Source: Falsiroseomonas frigidaquae (GTDB taxonomy: Bacteria > Pseudomonadota > Alphaproteobacteria > Acetobacterales > Acetobacteraceae). Taken from it: a DNA stretch of 64,000 nucleotides. Shown here in pieces: positions 1 through 9,064 of the stretch. A program made the position numbers and the translations under genes. Within the stretch, counting starts at the first letter, position 1; every line of letters starts with the position of its first letter. Location: NCBI RefSeq assembly GCF_012163145.1, contig NZ_JAAVTX010000002.1:894132-958131 (forward strand). Reading direction: 5' to 3'. The notes under the pieces were generated by a model. That model searched no databases and was not told where the DNA came from. It saw only the letters and a program-made list of their open reading frames with translations.

Positions 1-245
1 CCTTCGACCTGGCCTGGGCGGCGCCGCTCGGCGTGGCGGTGCTGGTGCTGTCGGGCTTCGGCTTCGTGCTCGGCGCCATCATCGCCTGGGCCGCCGCCCT
101 GCCGGCCCGCCGCCGCGCCCGCGAGGTGACCCAGGCCGCGAAGCTGCTGGAGGCGGAGCTGGCGGTGCTGAAGGCGCGCGAAGCCCAGGCCCGGCATGAG
201 GGCACGCCGGTGCCGATGCAGATCACCCTGCCGGCGGCGCGCTGA
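1..245 (+). CDS. LapA-type inner-membrane protein, 3' part only
   Basis: The reading frame is open from base 3 to a TGA at 243-245, so this is the C-terminal part of a gene that starts left of the window. It shows one hydrophobic segment (about residues 9-28 of the visible part), an Arg-rich cytoplasmic boundary, then a charged helix likely to form a coiled coil. That plan matches LapA-domain (DUF1049) proteins, thought to take part in lipopolysaccharide assembly at the inner membrane. A LapA gene just before pyrF is common in alphaproteobacteria, and pyrF starts 2 bases after this stop. The family is inferred from layout and context, since half of the protein is missing. Confidence 0.6.
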   Translation, partial: FDLAWAAPLGVAVLVLSGFGFVLGAIIAWAAALPARRRAREVTQAAKLLEAELAVLKAREAQARHEGTPVPMQITLPAAR

Positions 246-247
246 AC

Positions 248-940
248 ATGCGCCGCTGCGGGTTGTGCGTGGCGCTGGATGCGCCGGATCTCGCCACGGC
301 CGAAAGCTGGGCCGGCGCCGTCGCGCCGCATGCCGGGCTGCTGAAGGTGGGGCTGGAATTGTTCTCGGCCGAGGGCGGCGCGGCGGTGCGACGGATCGCG
401 GCGCACCGGCCGGTGTTCCTCGATGTGAAGCTGCACGACATTCCGAACACGGTGGCGGGCGCCATCCGGTCGCTGGCGCCGCTCGGGCCGGCCTGGATCA
501 CGGTGCATGCCGCCGGCGGGGCAGCCATGGTGGAAGCCGCGCGAAAGGCGGCGGAAGCCGGGGGCGGGGTGCGGCCGCGCATCCTGGCGGTGACGGTGCT
601 GACCAGCCTGGATGCGGCGGCGCTGGCCGCGACCGGCGTGGCAGGCGGCCCGGTGCAGCAGGTGCTGCGGCTGGCGCGGCTGGCGATGGCGGCGGGTGCC
701 GATGGCCTGGTCTGCTCGCCGCGGGAAGTGCGACCGATCCGCGATGCGCTGGGCGAATTGCCGGTGCTGGTGGTGCCCGGTGTGCGCCCGGCCGGCAGCG
801 CGGCGGATGACCAGGCCCGGACGGCGACGCCGGAGCAGGTGGCGCGTGACGGCGCCGACTGGATCGTGGTTGGCCGGCCGATCACCCAGGCGGCGGATCC
901 GGGCGCGGCGGCGCGCGCCATCGCGGCGGCGCTGGGCTGA
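248..940 (+). CDS. pyrF: Orotidine 5'-phosphate decarboxylase
   Basis: This cytosolic enzyme makes UMP from OMP, the last step of de novo pyrimidine synthesis. The 230-residue length is normal for the bacterial PyrF family. The catalytic stretch DVKLHDI lies at residues 59-65 (D59, K61, D64), with the upstream Lys at 33 in LLKVGLE. The C-terminal phosphate-binding segment WIVVGRPIT is present. It sits 2 bases after the LapA-like gene and 2 bases before trpF, so the three are probably co-transcribed. The ATG at 248 is the first start after the upstream stop. Confidence 0.95.
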   Translation: MRRCGLCVALDAPDLATAESWAGAVAPHAGLLKVGLELFSAEGGAAVRRIAAHRPVFLDVKLHDIPNTVAGAIRSLAPLGPAWITVHAAGGAAMVEAARKAAEAGGGVRPRILAVTVLTSLDAAALAATGVAGGPVQQVLRLARLAMAAGADGLVCSPREVRPIRDALGELPVLVVPGVRPAGSAADDQARTATPEQVARDGADWIVVGRPITQAADPGAAARAIAAALG

Positions 941-942
941 CC

Positions 943-1578
943 ATGCTCGTCAAGATCTGCGGCATCAGCGATGTGGCGGGGCTGGAGGCGGTTCGCGCCG
1001 CCGGGGCCGAGATGTGCGGCCTGGTGTTCTTCCCACCCTCGCCGCGGGCGCTGACGCCGGCGCAGGCCGCGGCGCTGTCCGCCGCCATGCCGGGCGGGCC
1101 GCAGCGCGTCGGGCTGTTCGTGGACCCGGCGGACGCGCTGATCGAGACCGTGCTGGCGGCGCTGCACCTCGACATGATCCAGCTGCATGGCGAGGAAACC
1201 CCGGCCCGCTGCGCCGAAATCCGCGAGAAATTCGGACGGCCGGTGATGAAGGCGCTGGGCATCGCCTCGGCCGCGGATCTGGATGCGCTGGCGGCCTATG
1301 CCCCGGCGGTGGACTGCTTCCTGCTGGATGCGAAAGCGCCGCCCGGCGCGCCGCTGCCCGGCGGCAATGCCGCGCCCTTCGACTGGACGCTGACCGCCGG
1401 CCGCAGCATCCCGCGCCCCTGGCTGCTGGCGGGCGGGCTGACGCCGGAGAATGTGGCGCAGGCCATCGCCGCCAGCGGGGCGCCGGGGGTCGATGTCTCC
1501 TCCGGTGTCGAGGCCGCGCGCGGGGTGAAGGACCCGGCGCGCATCGCCGCCTTCGTGGCGGCCGCGAAGGCGGCGTGA
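943..1578 (+). CDS. trpF: Phosphoribosylanthranilate isomerase
   Basis: This enzyme catalyses the Amadori rearrangement of N-(5-phosphoribosyl)anthranilate in tryptophan synthesis. The protein has 211 residues and opens with KICGI (residues 4-8, catalytic Cys6). The C-terminal GVDVSSGVE segment carries the expected general-acid Asp and phosphate-binding residues of this TIM barrel. It is the stand-alone form, not fused to TrpC. It follows pyrF by 2 bases, and its stop overlaps the GTG of the next gene. trpB and trpA lie downstream, interrupted only by that small acetyltransferase gene. Confidence 0.95.
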   Translation: MLVKICGISDVAGLEAVRAAGAEMCGLVFFPPSPRALTPAQAAALSAAMPGGPQRVGLFVDPADALIETVLAALHLDMIQLHGEETPARCAEIREKFGRPVMKALGIASAADLDALAAYAPAVDCFLLDAKAPPGAPLPGGNAAPFDWTLTAGRSIPRPWLLAGGLTPENVAQAIAASGAPGVDVSSGVEAARGVKDPARIAAFVAAAKAA

Positions 1579-2096
1579 TCCGCCGCGCCGAGCGGGCGGA
1601 TGCGGCGGCGATCGGCGACATGCACGCGCAATCCTGGACCGAGACCTATCCCGGCCTGGTGCCGGACGCGCTGCTGGCCGAGATGACCGACCCTGCCCGC
1701 CGCCGCGCCGCCTGGGCGCGCAACCTGGCGGCACCGCTGCTGCCGGGCGGCATCCTGGTGGCGGAGGAAGCGGGCGCGATCCTCGGCCTCGTCTCCGTCT
1801 GCGCGGCGCGGGATCCGGCGCTGGGCGCCTCCGGCGAGATCTCGGGGCTTTATCTGCTGCGTGCGGCGCAGGGGCGCGGGCTGGGGCGGGCGCTGCTGGT
1901 GGCGGGTGCGCGGGTGCTGCTCGCGGCCGGGCATGGCTCGGCGGCGGCCTGGGCGCTGGATGCGAATGCGCGGGCGCGCGGCTTCTACGCCGCAACCGGC
2001 GCCGTGCCGGGCACCAGCCAGATCGGCTGGCATGGCGAGGTCGCCGTGGCCGAGACCGCCTGGGTCTGGTCAGACCTGCATCGCGTGACCAGTTGA
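1575..2096 (+). CDS. GNAT-family N-acetyltransferase
   Basis: This is a 173-residue GNAT-fold protein starting at GTG 1575, which overlaps the trpF stop (GTGA). It begins with the usual GNAT beta strand (IRRAERADAAAIGDMH). The acetyl-CoA pyrophosphate loop is AAQGRGLGRALL, matching Q/R-x-x-G-x-G/A. Its C-terminal part ANARARGFYAATGA matches the N-x-x-A-x-x-F-Y motif. The acceptor substrate cannot be predicted. Its place inside the trpF-trpB interval suggests co-transcription, not necessarily a role in tryptophan synthesis. Confidence 0.85.
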   Translation: MIRRAERADAAAIGDMHAQSWTETYPGLVPDALLAEMTDPARRRAAWARNLAAPLLPGGILVAEEAGAILGLVSVCAARDPALGASGEISGLYLLRAAQGRGLGRALLVAGARVLLAAGHGSAAAWALDANARARGFYAATGAVPGTSQIGWHGEVAVAETAWVWSDLHRVTS

Positions 2097-2115
2097 GCCG
2101 CCTGCGCTAGAGACT

Positions 2116-2135
2116 CCCGGCCCCTCCCTGCCGGG
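2116..2135 (+). promoter_or_regulatory. Small hairpin just upstream of trpB
   Basis: CCCGGC at 2116-2121 pairs with GCCGGG at 2130-2135 around an 8-base loop, ending 8 bases before the trpB ATG. There is no T-run and no obvious Shine-Dalgarno sequence beside it. It could influence trpB translation or be chance in GC-rich DNA. No Trp-rich leader peptide is visible in this 47-base gap. Confidence 0.3.
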
Positions 2136-2143
2136 CCAAGACC

Positions 2144-3409
2144 ATGCCCAATTCCAGGACATCGCCCGTGAACCAGCAGCCGCCCCCCAATTCCTTCCGC
2201 CAGGGCCCCGATGCCCGCGGCCGCTTCGGCAATTTCGGTGGCCGCTTCGTCGCCGAGACGCTGATGCCGCTGATCCTGGAGGTCGAGGCCGCCTATGAGG
2301 CGAGCAAGACCGACCAGGCCTTCCAGGATGAATGGCGCCGGCTGCTGACCCATTACGTGGGCCGCCCCAGCCCGCTTTGGTTCGCCGAACGCCTGACCAC
2401 GCATCTGCGCAAGGACGCCGCGCCGGGCATGGGCGCCAAGGTCTATTTCAAGCGGGATGAGCTGAACCACACCGGCGCGCACAAGATCAACGCGGTGCTC
2501 GGCCAGATCCTGCTGGCCAAGAAGATGGGCAAGACCCGCATCATCGCGGAAACCGGTGCAGGACAGCATGGCGTGGCGACGGCCACCGCCTGCGCGCTGA
2601 TGGACCTGCCCTGCGTGGTCTATATGGGCGCGACCGATGTGGAGCGGCAGCAGCCCAACGTCTTCCGCATGAAGCTGCTCGGCGCCGAAGTCGTGCCGGT
2701 GACCTCCGGCGCCGCGACGCTGAAGGATGCGATGAATGAGGGCCTGCGGGATTGGGTCGCCAATGTCCGCGACACCTACTACTGCATCGGCACGGTTGCC
2801 GGCCCGCACCCCTATCCCGCCATGGTGCGCGACTTCCAGAGCGTGATCGGCATCGAGGCGAAGGCCCAGATGCAGGAGGCCGAGGGCCGCCTGCCGGATG
2901 TGCTGGTGGCGGCCGTCGGGGGTGGCTCCAACGCCATGGGGCTGTTCTACCCGTTCCTCGACGATGCCGATGTGGCGATGGTCGGTGTCGAAGCCGCCGG
3001 CCGCGGTCTGGACTCGGGAGAACATGCCGCGGCGCTGTCGCGCGGCCGCCCCGGCGTGCTGCATGGCAACCGCACCTACCTGCTGCAGGATGGCGACGGC
3101 CAGATCACGGAGGCGCACAGCATCTCCGCCGGGCTGGACTATCCCGGCGTCGGCCCGGAACATTCCTGGCTGCATGAGCTCGGCCGCGTCACCTATTCCG
3201 GCGTGACGGATGACGAGGCGCTGGCGGCGTTCCAGCTCTGCTCGAAGCTGGAAGGCATCATCCCGGCGCTGGAGCCGGCGCATGCGCTGGCCGAGGTGAT
3301 GAAGATGGCGCCGAAGATGCCGGCCGAGAAAATCATCCTGATGAATCTGTGCGGCCGTGGCGACAAGGACATCTTCACCGTCGCGAAGCACCTGGGCGAG
3401 AACATCTGA
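2144..3409 (+). CDS. trpB: Tryptophan synthase beta chain
   Basis: TrpB condenses indole with L-serine and forms the alpha2-beta2 complex with TrpA. The 421-residue protein carries the PLP lysine in GAHKIN (K114 counted from ATG 2144), the [10 protein letters not shown] entry motif, the AETGAGQHG substrate loop and the GGGSNAMG phosphate-binding loop. This is the ordinary TrpB1 type. The first 25 or so residues are an unstructured extension. A GTG at 2168 is an alternative start, and neither start has a strong ribosome site. The trpA ATG comes 2 bases after this stop. Confidence 0.96.
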   Translation: MPNSRTSPVNQQPPPNSFRQGPDARGRFGNFGGRFVAETLMPLILEVEAAYEASKTDQAFQDEWRRLLTHYVGRPSPLWFAERLTTHLRKDAAPGMGAKVYFKRDELNHTGAHKINAVLGQILLAKKMGKTRIIAETGAGQHGVATATACALMDLPCVVYMGATDVERQQPNVFRMKLLGAEVVPVTSGAATLKDAMNEGLRDWVANVRDTYYCIGTVAGPHPYPAMVRDFQSVIGIEAKAQMQEAEGRLPDVLVAAVGGGSNAMGLFYPFLDDADVAMVGVEAAGRGLDSGEHAAALSRGRPGVLHGNRTYLLQDGDGQITEAHSISAGLDYPGVGPEHSWLHELGRVTYSGVTDDEALAAFQLCSKLEGIIPALEPAHALAEVMKMAPKMPAEKIILMNLCGRGDKDIFTVAKHLGENI

Positions 3410-3410
3410 C

Positions 3411-4229
3411 ATGTCGCGCATTGCCACGAAGTTTGCGGCGCTGAAGGCGCAGGGCCGCGGTGCGCTCATCCCGTTCCTGGAGGCGTTCGATCCGGACCGC
3501 GAGACCGCCATGGCGATCCTGCGCGGCATGCCCGCGGCGGGCGCCGACCTGATCGAGATCGGCGTGCCCTTCACCGACCCGATGGCGGATGGCCCGACCG
3601 TGCAGAAGGCCGGGCAGCGCGGGTTGAAGGCCGGCGCCACCATGGCCGGCACGCTCGGCATGGTGCGGGATTTTCGTGAAGGCGATGCGGAAACGCCCGT
3701 CATCCTGATGGGCTACTTCAATCCGATCCTGTCCTATGGCGTGGCGAGGTTCTGCGCCGAGGCCGCCGAGGCCGGGGTCGATGGGCTGATCGTGGTGGAT
3801 GTGCCGCCGGAGGAAGCCGATGAGATCGCGCCGGATGCGACCGCCAACGGGCTCGACCTGATCCGGCTCATCGCCCCCACCACCGGGGAGGACCGGCTGC
3901 CGAAGGTGCTCTCCGCCACCACCGGCTTCGTCTACTACGTCGCGATCACCGGCGTCACCGGCACGCGCAGCGCCAGCACGGATGATCTGGCGGCCGCCAT
4001 CCCGCGCATCCGCAAATACACCGACCTGCCGATCGCCATCGGCTTCGGCGTGCGCACGCCGCAGCAGGCCGGGGAGGCGTCGCGCATCGCCGATGGTGCC
4101 GTGGTCGCCTCCGCGCTGATCGAGGGGCTGGTCGCCAGCCTGGATGCCGAGGGCCGCGCCACCGCGGCGACCGTGCCCGCGGTGCTGGACCGGGTGCGGG
4201 AATTGGCGGAGGCTGTGCGCAAGGGATAG
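3411..4229 (+). CDS. trpA: Tryptophan synthase alpha chain
   Basis: TrpA cleaves indole-3-glycerol phosphate to indole and glyceraldehyde 3-phosphate. From ATG 3411 the protein has 272 residues. Catalytic Glu49 lies in LIEIGVPF and Asp60 in DPMADGPT, the same spacing as in the enterobacterial enzyme. The phosphate-site segment AIGFGVRTPQQA is present. A longer frame from 3357 would overlap trpB by 53 bases and is not needed. In many alphaproteobacteria accD follows trpA directly. Here accD is about 20 kb away on the other strand. Confidence 0.96.
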   Translation: MSRIATKFAALKAQGRGALIPFLEAFDPDRETAMAILRGMPAAGADLIEIGVPFTDPMADGPTVQKAGQRGLKAGATMAGTLGMVRDFREGDAETPVILMGYFNPILSYGVARFCAEAAEAGVDGLIVVDVPPEEADEIAPDATANGLDLIRLIAPTTGEDRLPKVLSATTGFVYYVAITGVTGTRSASTDDLAAAIPRIRKYTDLPIAIGFGVRTPQQAGEASRIADGAVVASALIEGLVASLDAEGRATAATVPAVLDRVRELAEAVRKG

Positions 4230-4246
4230 CACCCGGGGGAAGCGCG

Positions 4247-5299
4247 ATGGACGGGACCAACGACCCGAAGGCCCTGTTGCAGGGCCTCTACGCGGAGATG
4301 GCGCCGCAGCATCTGTTCCCGCTCTGGGAAGTGCTGCATGCGCTGGTCACGCCGACGCCCGCCTCCCCCGTCCAGCCGCATCTCTGGCACTACGACACGG
4401 CGCGGGCGCATCTGCTGCGCGCCGGCGACCTGATCACCGCCGAACAGGCGGAGCGCCGCGTGCTGATCCTGGAGAATCCGGGCCTGCCCGGCACTTCCTC
4501 CGTCACCACCAGCCTCTATGCCGGCCTGCAGCTGATCCTGCCCGGGGAGGTCGCGCCCTGCCACCGCCACACGCAATGCGCGCTGCGCTTCGTGATGGAG
4601 GGCGACGGCGCCTTCACCGCGCTGGATGGCGAGAAGGCGGTGATGCGCCCCTTCGACCTAGTGCTGACGCCGAACTGGCAGTGGCATGACCACGGCAATA
4701 CCAGCGCCGCGCCGATGATCTGGCTGGATGGGCTGGACATTCCCACGGTGCGCCATTTCGCGGCGAGCTTCGCGGAACGCCTGCCGGATGGCGCCATGGC
4801 GCATCCGGAGACCGCCCCGCCGGGCGACACCGCCGCCCGCTACGGCCGCAACCTGCGCCCCTATGGCGGCACGCTGGGCGCGCGGCGGCCGAAGAACCTG
4901 CCGCTGTTCCACTACCCCTACGCCGAATGGCGCGACAGCCTGGCCGCCATGGCGCGCGCCGGGGACCCCGACCCACATCTCGGCCATGCGCTGGAATTCG
5001 TGAACCCGGCCGATGGCGGCCCCGTGATGCCGACCATCGCAGCCCATGTCCGCCTGCTGCCCGCCGGATTCGCCACGCGCCCACGCCATGCGACGGATGC
5101 GATGGTGCTGGTGGTGGTGGAGGGCAGCGGCACCGCCACCGTCGCCGGCACGCCCTTCACGCTCGCCCCGCGCGACCTGCTGGTGGTGCCGTCCTGGGCC
5201 GCGCTGACCCTGGCGGCCGAGAGCGACCTGGTGCTGTTCGGCTATTCGGACGCCGCCGCGCAGCAGAAGCTGGGCCTGTGGCGGGAAGCGCGGCTGTAA
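4247..5299 (+). CDS. Bicupin, gentisate 1,2-dioxygenase-like
   Basis: The 350-residue protein has two cupin domains. The N-terminal one (about residues 80-165) contains PCHRHTQCALRF and later WHDHGN, giving the histidines expected to bind Fe(II) in ring-cleaving dioxygenases of the gentisate, 1-hydroxy-2-naphthoate and salicylate group. The C-terminal cupin (about residues 255-345) lacks the paired histidines and is probably structural. The general architecture fits gentisate 1,2-dioxygenase, which opens gentisate to maleylpyruvate. No maleylpyruvate isomerase or fumarylpyruvate hydrolase gene is nearby, so the true substrate is uncertain. It follows trpA by 17 bases and may be read from the same transcript. 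Confidence 0.75.
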   Translation: MDGTNDPKALLQGLYAEMAPQHLFPLWEVLHALVTPTPASPVQPHLWHYDTARAHLLRAGDLITAEQAERRVLILENPGLPGTSSVTTSLYAGLQLILPGEVAPCHRHTQCALRFVMEGDGAFTALDGEKAVMRPFDLVLTPNWQWHDHGNTSAAPMIWLDGLDIPTVRHFAASFAERLPDGAMAHPETAPPGDTAARYGRNLRPYGGTLGARRPKNLPLFHYPYAEWRDSLAAMARAGDPDPHLGHALEFVNPADGGPVMPTIAAHVRLLPAGFATRPRHATDAMVLVVVEGSGTATVAGTPFTLAPRDLLVVPSWAALTLAAESDLVLFGYSDAAAQQKLGLWREARL

Positions 5300-5377
5300 C
5301 GATCGTGCCGGCGATTCACTTCGCTTTCATTTTTCTCTCGTAAAATGAGGCACTGGCTCACTGTTTCCGGAGGATGC

Positions 5378-7444
5378 GTGTCCATCTCACGAATGACGGT
5401 ACCAGGCGGCCTCCTGTTCGACCTGCCGGCCGAAGACGCGCAACCGGCGGAGCAGGCCCGGACTGTCTGGGCCGCAGCGCCACCACCCCCCGCCGCGGAA
5501 CACCCCCGACCGGACGGTAGCACCACCGGCAACACGGCAGAGCCGGATGCGCCGCTGCCGGCCGAGGCCTCGCCGCCACCGGCGCAGCCCGGCGAGATCC
5601 TGGTGCAGTTCAGCCCGGACCTGTCCCCCGCGCTGGTCGAGCAGGCACTCGCCAGCGTCTCCGGCACCCCGGTGGAGATCATCCATGGCGCGGCCACCGG
5701 CCCGGATGGCCTGCTGCTGCGCGTCACGCTGCCTGAGGGCGCGGAGGAAGCCGAGGCGATCGCCGTGCTCTCCACACAGCCCGGCGTGGATTTCGCGGAG
5801 GAGAACTTCACCGTCTCGGTCGATGCGGTTTCCAATGATGCCAGCTACACCAACGGGTCCCTCTGGGGCATGTATGGCGACGCCACCACCTCGAAGAACG
5901 CCTTCGGCAGCCAGGCCGGGGAAGCCTGGGCGACGGGCGAGACCGGCAGCGCCAAGGTCGTCATCGGCGTGCTGGACACCGGCATCAACTACACCCATGC
6001 CGACCTCTACCTGAATGTCTGGATCAACCAAGGCGAGATCCCGATCAGCTTCCGCAGCAGCCTGGCGGATGTGGACAGCGACGGGCAGATCACCTTCCGC
6101 GACCTGAACCAGGCCGCCAACAAGAGCTTCGTCACGGACATCAACCGCAATGGCCGGATCGATGCGGGCGATCTGCTGAAGGATCAGCGCTGGGCCAACC
6201 GCGACGACCAGGACCGCAACGGCTATCGCGACGACCTGTTCGGCTGGGACTTCGTCAACAACGACAACGACCCCTTCGACGACAACGGCCATGGCACCCA
6301 TGTCAGCGGCACCATCGGCGCGGTCGGCGGCAATGGCGTGGGCGTGGCCGGAATGGCGTGGGAGGTGCAGATCCTGGCGCTGAAGTTCATCGGCGCGAAC
6401 GGGTCCGGCAGCATCTCCAACGCGGTGAAGGCGCTGGACTACTACACCAATGCCGGCAAGGCGGCGGTCGGCCAGGATTTCGTCGCCACCAATAATTCCT
6501 GGGGCGGCGCCGGCCATTCCAGCGCCATGCAGGCGGCGATCGACCGCACCGCCGAGGCCGGCAACCTGTTCATCGCGGCCGCCGGCAACAACAGCCGGGA
6601 CACCGACAGGTCGGCCAATTACCCGTCCAGCTTCAGCACGCTGGACAGCGTCGGGCATGAGGCGGTGATCTCGGTCGCCGCCCTGACCAGCACCGGCAGC
6701 CTCGCCTCCTTCTCCAACTACGGTTCGGCGACGGTGGACCTGGCGGCGCCGGGTGCCAGCATCCTGTCCACCACCGCCAATGGCGGCTACGGCACGATGA
6801 GCGGCACCTCGATGGCCACGCCGCATGTGACCGGCGCCATCGCCCTGTATGCGGCGGCCAATCCGGAGGACAGCGCGGCGGAGATCCGCGCCGCCCTGCT
6901 CGACTCCACCATCGCCACCGCCTCCCTGGCCGGGCGGACCGTGACCGGCGGGCGGCTGGATGCGGAGGCGATGCTGCGTGCCGGCGCGAAGCCGGAGGCG
7001 TCTGCGCCGCCGGCCATGGCGTCACTCCACGGCACCGATGGCCGCGACACCGTCACCGGCACCGCCGATGCCGAGATCCTGAGCGGCGTGCCGGCCTCCG
7101 GCAGTCATCTCGGCAGGGGGACCGTCGATCTGCTGCAGGGCCTTGGGGGCGACGACATCTTCGTCCTCGGCGATGCCCGTGGCGCCTTCTATGATGATGG
7201 CAATGTGCGGAAATCGGGCACCGCCGACTATGGGCGCATCCTGGACTTCCAGCGCGGCGACAAGATCCAGCTCTCGGACGACTACGACACCTACATCATC
7301 CGCAGCGTCAGGATCGAGGGCGTCAGCGGCATGGGCATCTACGGCGATGCCGATGGCGATGGGGTCTATAGCGGCCGGGATGAGCTGATCGGCCATGTGA
7401 AGGGCTTCATTTCCCTGACCAGCGCGGATCTCATCTTCGTCTGA
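5378..7444 (+). CDS. Secreted S8-family (subtilisin-like) peptidase with calcium-binding inserts
   Basis: This is a 688-residue subtilase. The catalytic triad is visible: Asp200 in VLDTGINYTHADL, His305 in NGHGTHVSG and Ser478 in GTSMATPHVTG. Residues about 70-150 look like an inhibitor-type propeptide. Between Asp and His there is an insert with two EF-hand-like loops, DVDSDGQITF (from residue 231) and DINRNGRIDAGD (from 254). The last 140 residues resemble the C-terminal part of RTX proteins (LHGTDGRDTVTGTADAEIL, then DADGDGVYSG) and end in ADLIFV, as in type I secretion substrates. There is no Sec signal. I prefer GTG 5378, which has GGAGG 4 bases upstream. ATG 5345 is an alternative. Confidence 0.88.
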   Translation: MSISRMTVPGGLLFDLPAEDAQPAEQARTVWAAAPPPPAAEHPRPDGSTTGNTAEPDAPLPAEASPPPAQPGEILVQFSPDLSPALVEQALASVSGTPVEIIHGAATGPDGLLLRVTLPEGAEEAEAIAVLSTQPGVDFAEENFTVSVDAVSNDASYTNGSLWGMYGDATTSKNAFGSQAGEAWATGETGSAKVVIGVLDTGINYTHADLYLNVWINQGEIPISFRSSLADVDSDGQITFRDLNQAANKSFVTDINRNGRIDAGDLLKDQRWANRDDQDRNGYRDDLFGWDFVNNDNDPFDDNGHGTHVSGTIGAVGGNGVGVAGMAWEVQILALKFIGANGSGSISNAVKALDYYTNAGKAAVGQDFVATNNSWGGAGHSSAMQAAIDRTAEAGNLFIAAAGNNSRDTDRSANYPSSFSTLDSVGHEAVISVAALTSTGSLASFSNYGSATVDLAAPGASILSTTANGGYGTMSGTSMATPHVTGAIALYAAANPEDSAAEIRAALLDSTIATASLAGRTVTGGRLDAEAMLRAGAKPEASAPPAMASLHGTDGRDTVTGTADAEILSGVPASGSHLGRGTVDLLQGLGGDDIFVLGDARGAFYDDGNVRKSGTADYGRILDFQRGDKIQLSDDYDTYIIRSVRIEGVSGMGIYGDADGDGVYSGRDELIGHVKGFISLTSADLIFV

Positions 7445-7524
7445 GCCTGCGGCGCAGGCGGCCGCGCCGTGCGAACCCGCGCGGTTCGCTGGCGTTACGG
7501 CTTCTCATCGAGGGGAGCCATCTC

Positions 7525-7863
7525 ATGCCGAACCACAGCGACCGCGCTGACCAGAAGCCCGTCAACGACCACGAGCGTGGGGTGATGGACACCTTCCCGG
7601 CCAGCGACCCGGTTTCCGACACCGCGACGCAGGGTCCGCGCGCCGTGCCGGCCGGGGAAGATCACCCGTCGAAGAACGTGCCCGACGCGGTGCCCCTGTC
7701 GCGCCACTTCAAGGACCATGAGGCGGCGAAGCTGGCGCTGGAGGAACTGGTGCGCAGCGTGCCGCTGGACCGCAGCGCGACGGAGCTGTCCGGTGCCGAG
7801 CTGCGCCTCAGCGTGCCGCGCGACGATGCGAAACGGATCGACGCGATGCTGCAGAAGGCCTGA
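7525..7863 (+). CDS. Small hypothetical protein with a TFPASDP motif
   Basis: This is a 112-residue soluble protein with a GGGGAG ribosome site before ATG 7525. The first half is polar and probably disordered. It contains MDTFPASDPVSDT, a short motif I recall from many small uncharacterised proteobacterial and actinobacterial proteins. The last 50 residues could fold as a small alpha/beta unit (AAKLALEELVRSVPLD to AKRIDAMLQKA). It stands alone between the peptidase gene and a convergent MscS gene that begins immediately after its stop. The function is unknown. Confidence 0.6.
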   Translation: MPNHSDRADQKPVNDHERGVMDTFPASDPVSDTATQGPRAVPAGEDHPSKNVPDAVPLSRHFKDHEAAKLALEELVRSVPLDRSATELSGAELRLSVPRDDAKRIDAMLQKA

Positions 7864-8919
7864 TCAGCCCGCGTTGCTACCTGCCCGGTTGGGTGCCGGG
7901 TCGGGAGCCGGGCTTGGCGCCAGGTCCCGCGCCGGGCGGGGCTGGCGCCCGGCCGCGCGCTTCGGCCAGCCCTCGCGCTGTTCGCCGCGCAGCCCGTCGA
8001 GTTCCTCGGTCTGGTCGTGGAACAGCATGACCTGGGTCGGGAAGGGCATGTCGATGCCGTCGCGGTCCAGCGCCTGCTTCGCCGCCTGCAGCACGGCGGA
8101 GCGCGCCAGCACCACGTCGATGCGGCGCGCATGCGTCCACCAGCGGATGCGCAGGTTCACGCTGGACCCGGCCAGGTCCCAGACCAGCACCTCCGGCGCC
8201 GGATCGGCCTCGATCTCCGGCAGGCTGCCGATGGCGGCCAGGATGGCTTGGCGGGCGGCCTCGATATCGTCGCCATAGCCAATGCCCAGGTCGTATTCGT
8301 CGCGCCGCCTTTCATGCGCCGTGTTGACCAGCACCGGGTTCGAATAGACATCGGCGTTCGGGATGATGGCGTCGCGGCCGTCATAGGTGCGGATCACCGT
8401 GGCGCGGGTCTCGATGCGCTGCACCGTGCCCTCGAAGCCGCTGACGATGATCTGGTCGCCAGGGCGGAAGGGCTGCCGCAGCAGCAGCAGCACCCCGGCC
8501 AGCCAGTTCTGCAGGATGTCCTTGAAGGCGAAGCCGATGGCGACGGAGCCGACGCCGAGCCCCGCCACCAGGTCGCCCGGCCGCAGCGATGGCATGACGA
8601 TGGTCAGGCCGATCAGCACGCCGAGGAAGATGACCACCCATTTCAGGAAGGCGCCCAGCACCTCGCCGAGGTTCTCCCGGTCCCGCCGCCGCGCCCAGCG
8701 CCGGAAGCCCTTGGCCACCAGCCAGGCCAGTCCGATGAAGATGGCGACCACCAGCAGGGCGACGACGATGTTGGGCAGCAGGTACTGGAACCCGGCCGAC
8801 CAGGCTCCGACCTTGTCCTGGATGATGGCGGAGCCGACCTCGATGGTGCGGGACGCGGTTTCGCCGGAGGTGAGGGAGGGCCGGTCGCCGGCGATCGTCG
8901 TCTGGGCCGCGGCCTGCAT
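7864..8919 (-). CDS. MscS-family mechanosensitive ion channel
   Basis: The 351-residue membrane protein shows a hydrophobic segment at about residues 45-70 and two more before the pore helix. The TM3-like pore sequence (GLGVGSVAIGFAFKDILQNW) is followed by the MscS beta domain FRPGDQIIVSGFEGTVQRI and RDAIIPNADVYSNPVLVN. This is the small-conductance channel type that releases solutes on hypo-osmotic shock. Its C-terminal tail is Pro/Arg-rich (PAPDPAPNRAG). It converges on the preceding small gene with no gap between the two stop codons. Confidence 0.92.
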   Translation of the reverse strand: MQAAAQTTIAGDRPSLTSGETASRTIEVGSAIIQDKVGAWSAGFQYLLPNIVVALLVVAIFIGLAWLVAKGFRRWARRRDRENLGEVLGAFLKWVVIFLGVLIGLTIVMPSLRPGDLVAGLGVGSVAIGFAFKDILQNWLAGVLLLLRQPFRPGDQIIVSGFEGTVQRIETRATVIRTYDGRDAIIPNADVYSNPVLVNTAHERRRDEYDLGIGYGDDIEAARQAILAAIGSLPEIEADPAPEVLVWDLAGSSVNLRIRWWTHARRIDVVLARSAVLQAAKQALDRDGIDMPFPTQVMLFHDQTEELDGLRGEQREGWPKRAAGRQPRPARDLAPSPAPDPAPNRAGSNAG

Positions 8920-9010
8920 CCACCTGTCCTGATCCGGTCGCGGCCAGCCCGGCCGCCCCAGCCCAACGCGGGCTGGCGGCGCGCGGTTGCGCCGGGCCCG
9001 TCAGGCGCCG

Positions 9011-9064
9011 GTGCTCGTCCCGGAACCGGTACTCATCCCGGAACCGGTGCTCAGCCCGGAACCG
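9011..9064. repeat. Three 18-bp tandem repeats at the 3' end of the ferredoxin reductase gene
   Basis: Three units start at 9011, 9029 and 9047. Each reads gt-g/a-ctc, then two variable bases, then cccggaaccg. The third unit contains the stop codon of the reductase gene (TCA at 9051-9053, read on the minus strand). On that strand each unit encodes a PVPG-like ending, so a change in copy number would alter the C-terminus of the enzyme only slightly. Confidence 0.85.

Noticed and set aside
223-3703. Long open frames on the minus strand opposite pyrF, trpF and trpB (up to 590 codons)
   Set aside because: They are antisense shadows in GC-rich DNA: Arg/Pro/Ala/His-rich composition with no recognisable domain, fully covered by well-identified plus-strand genes.
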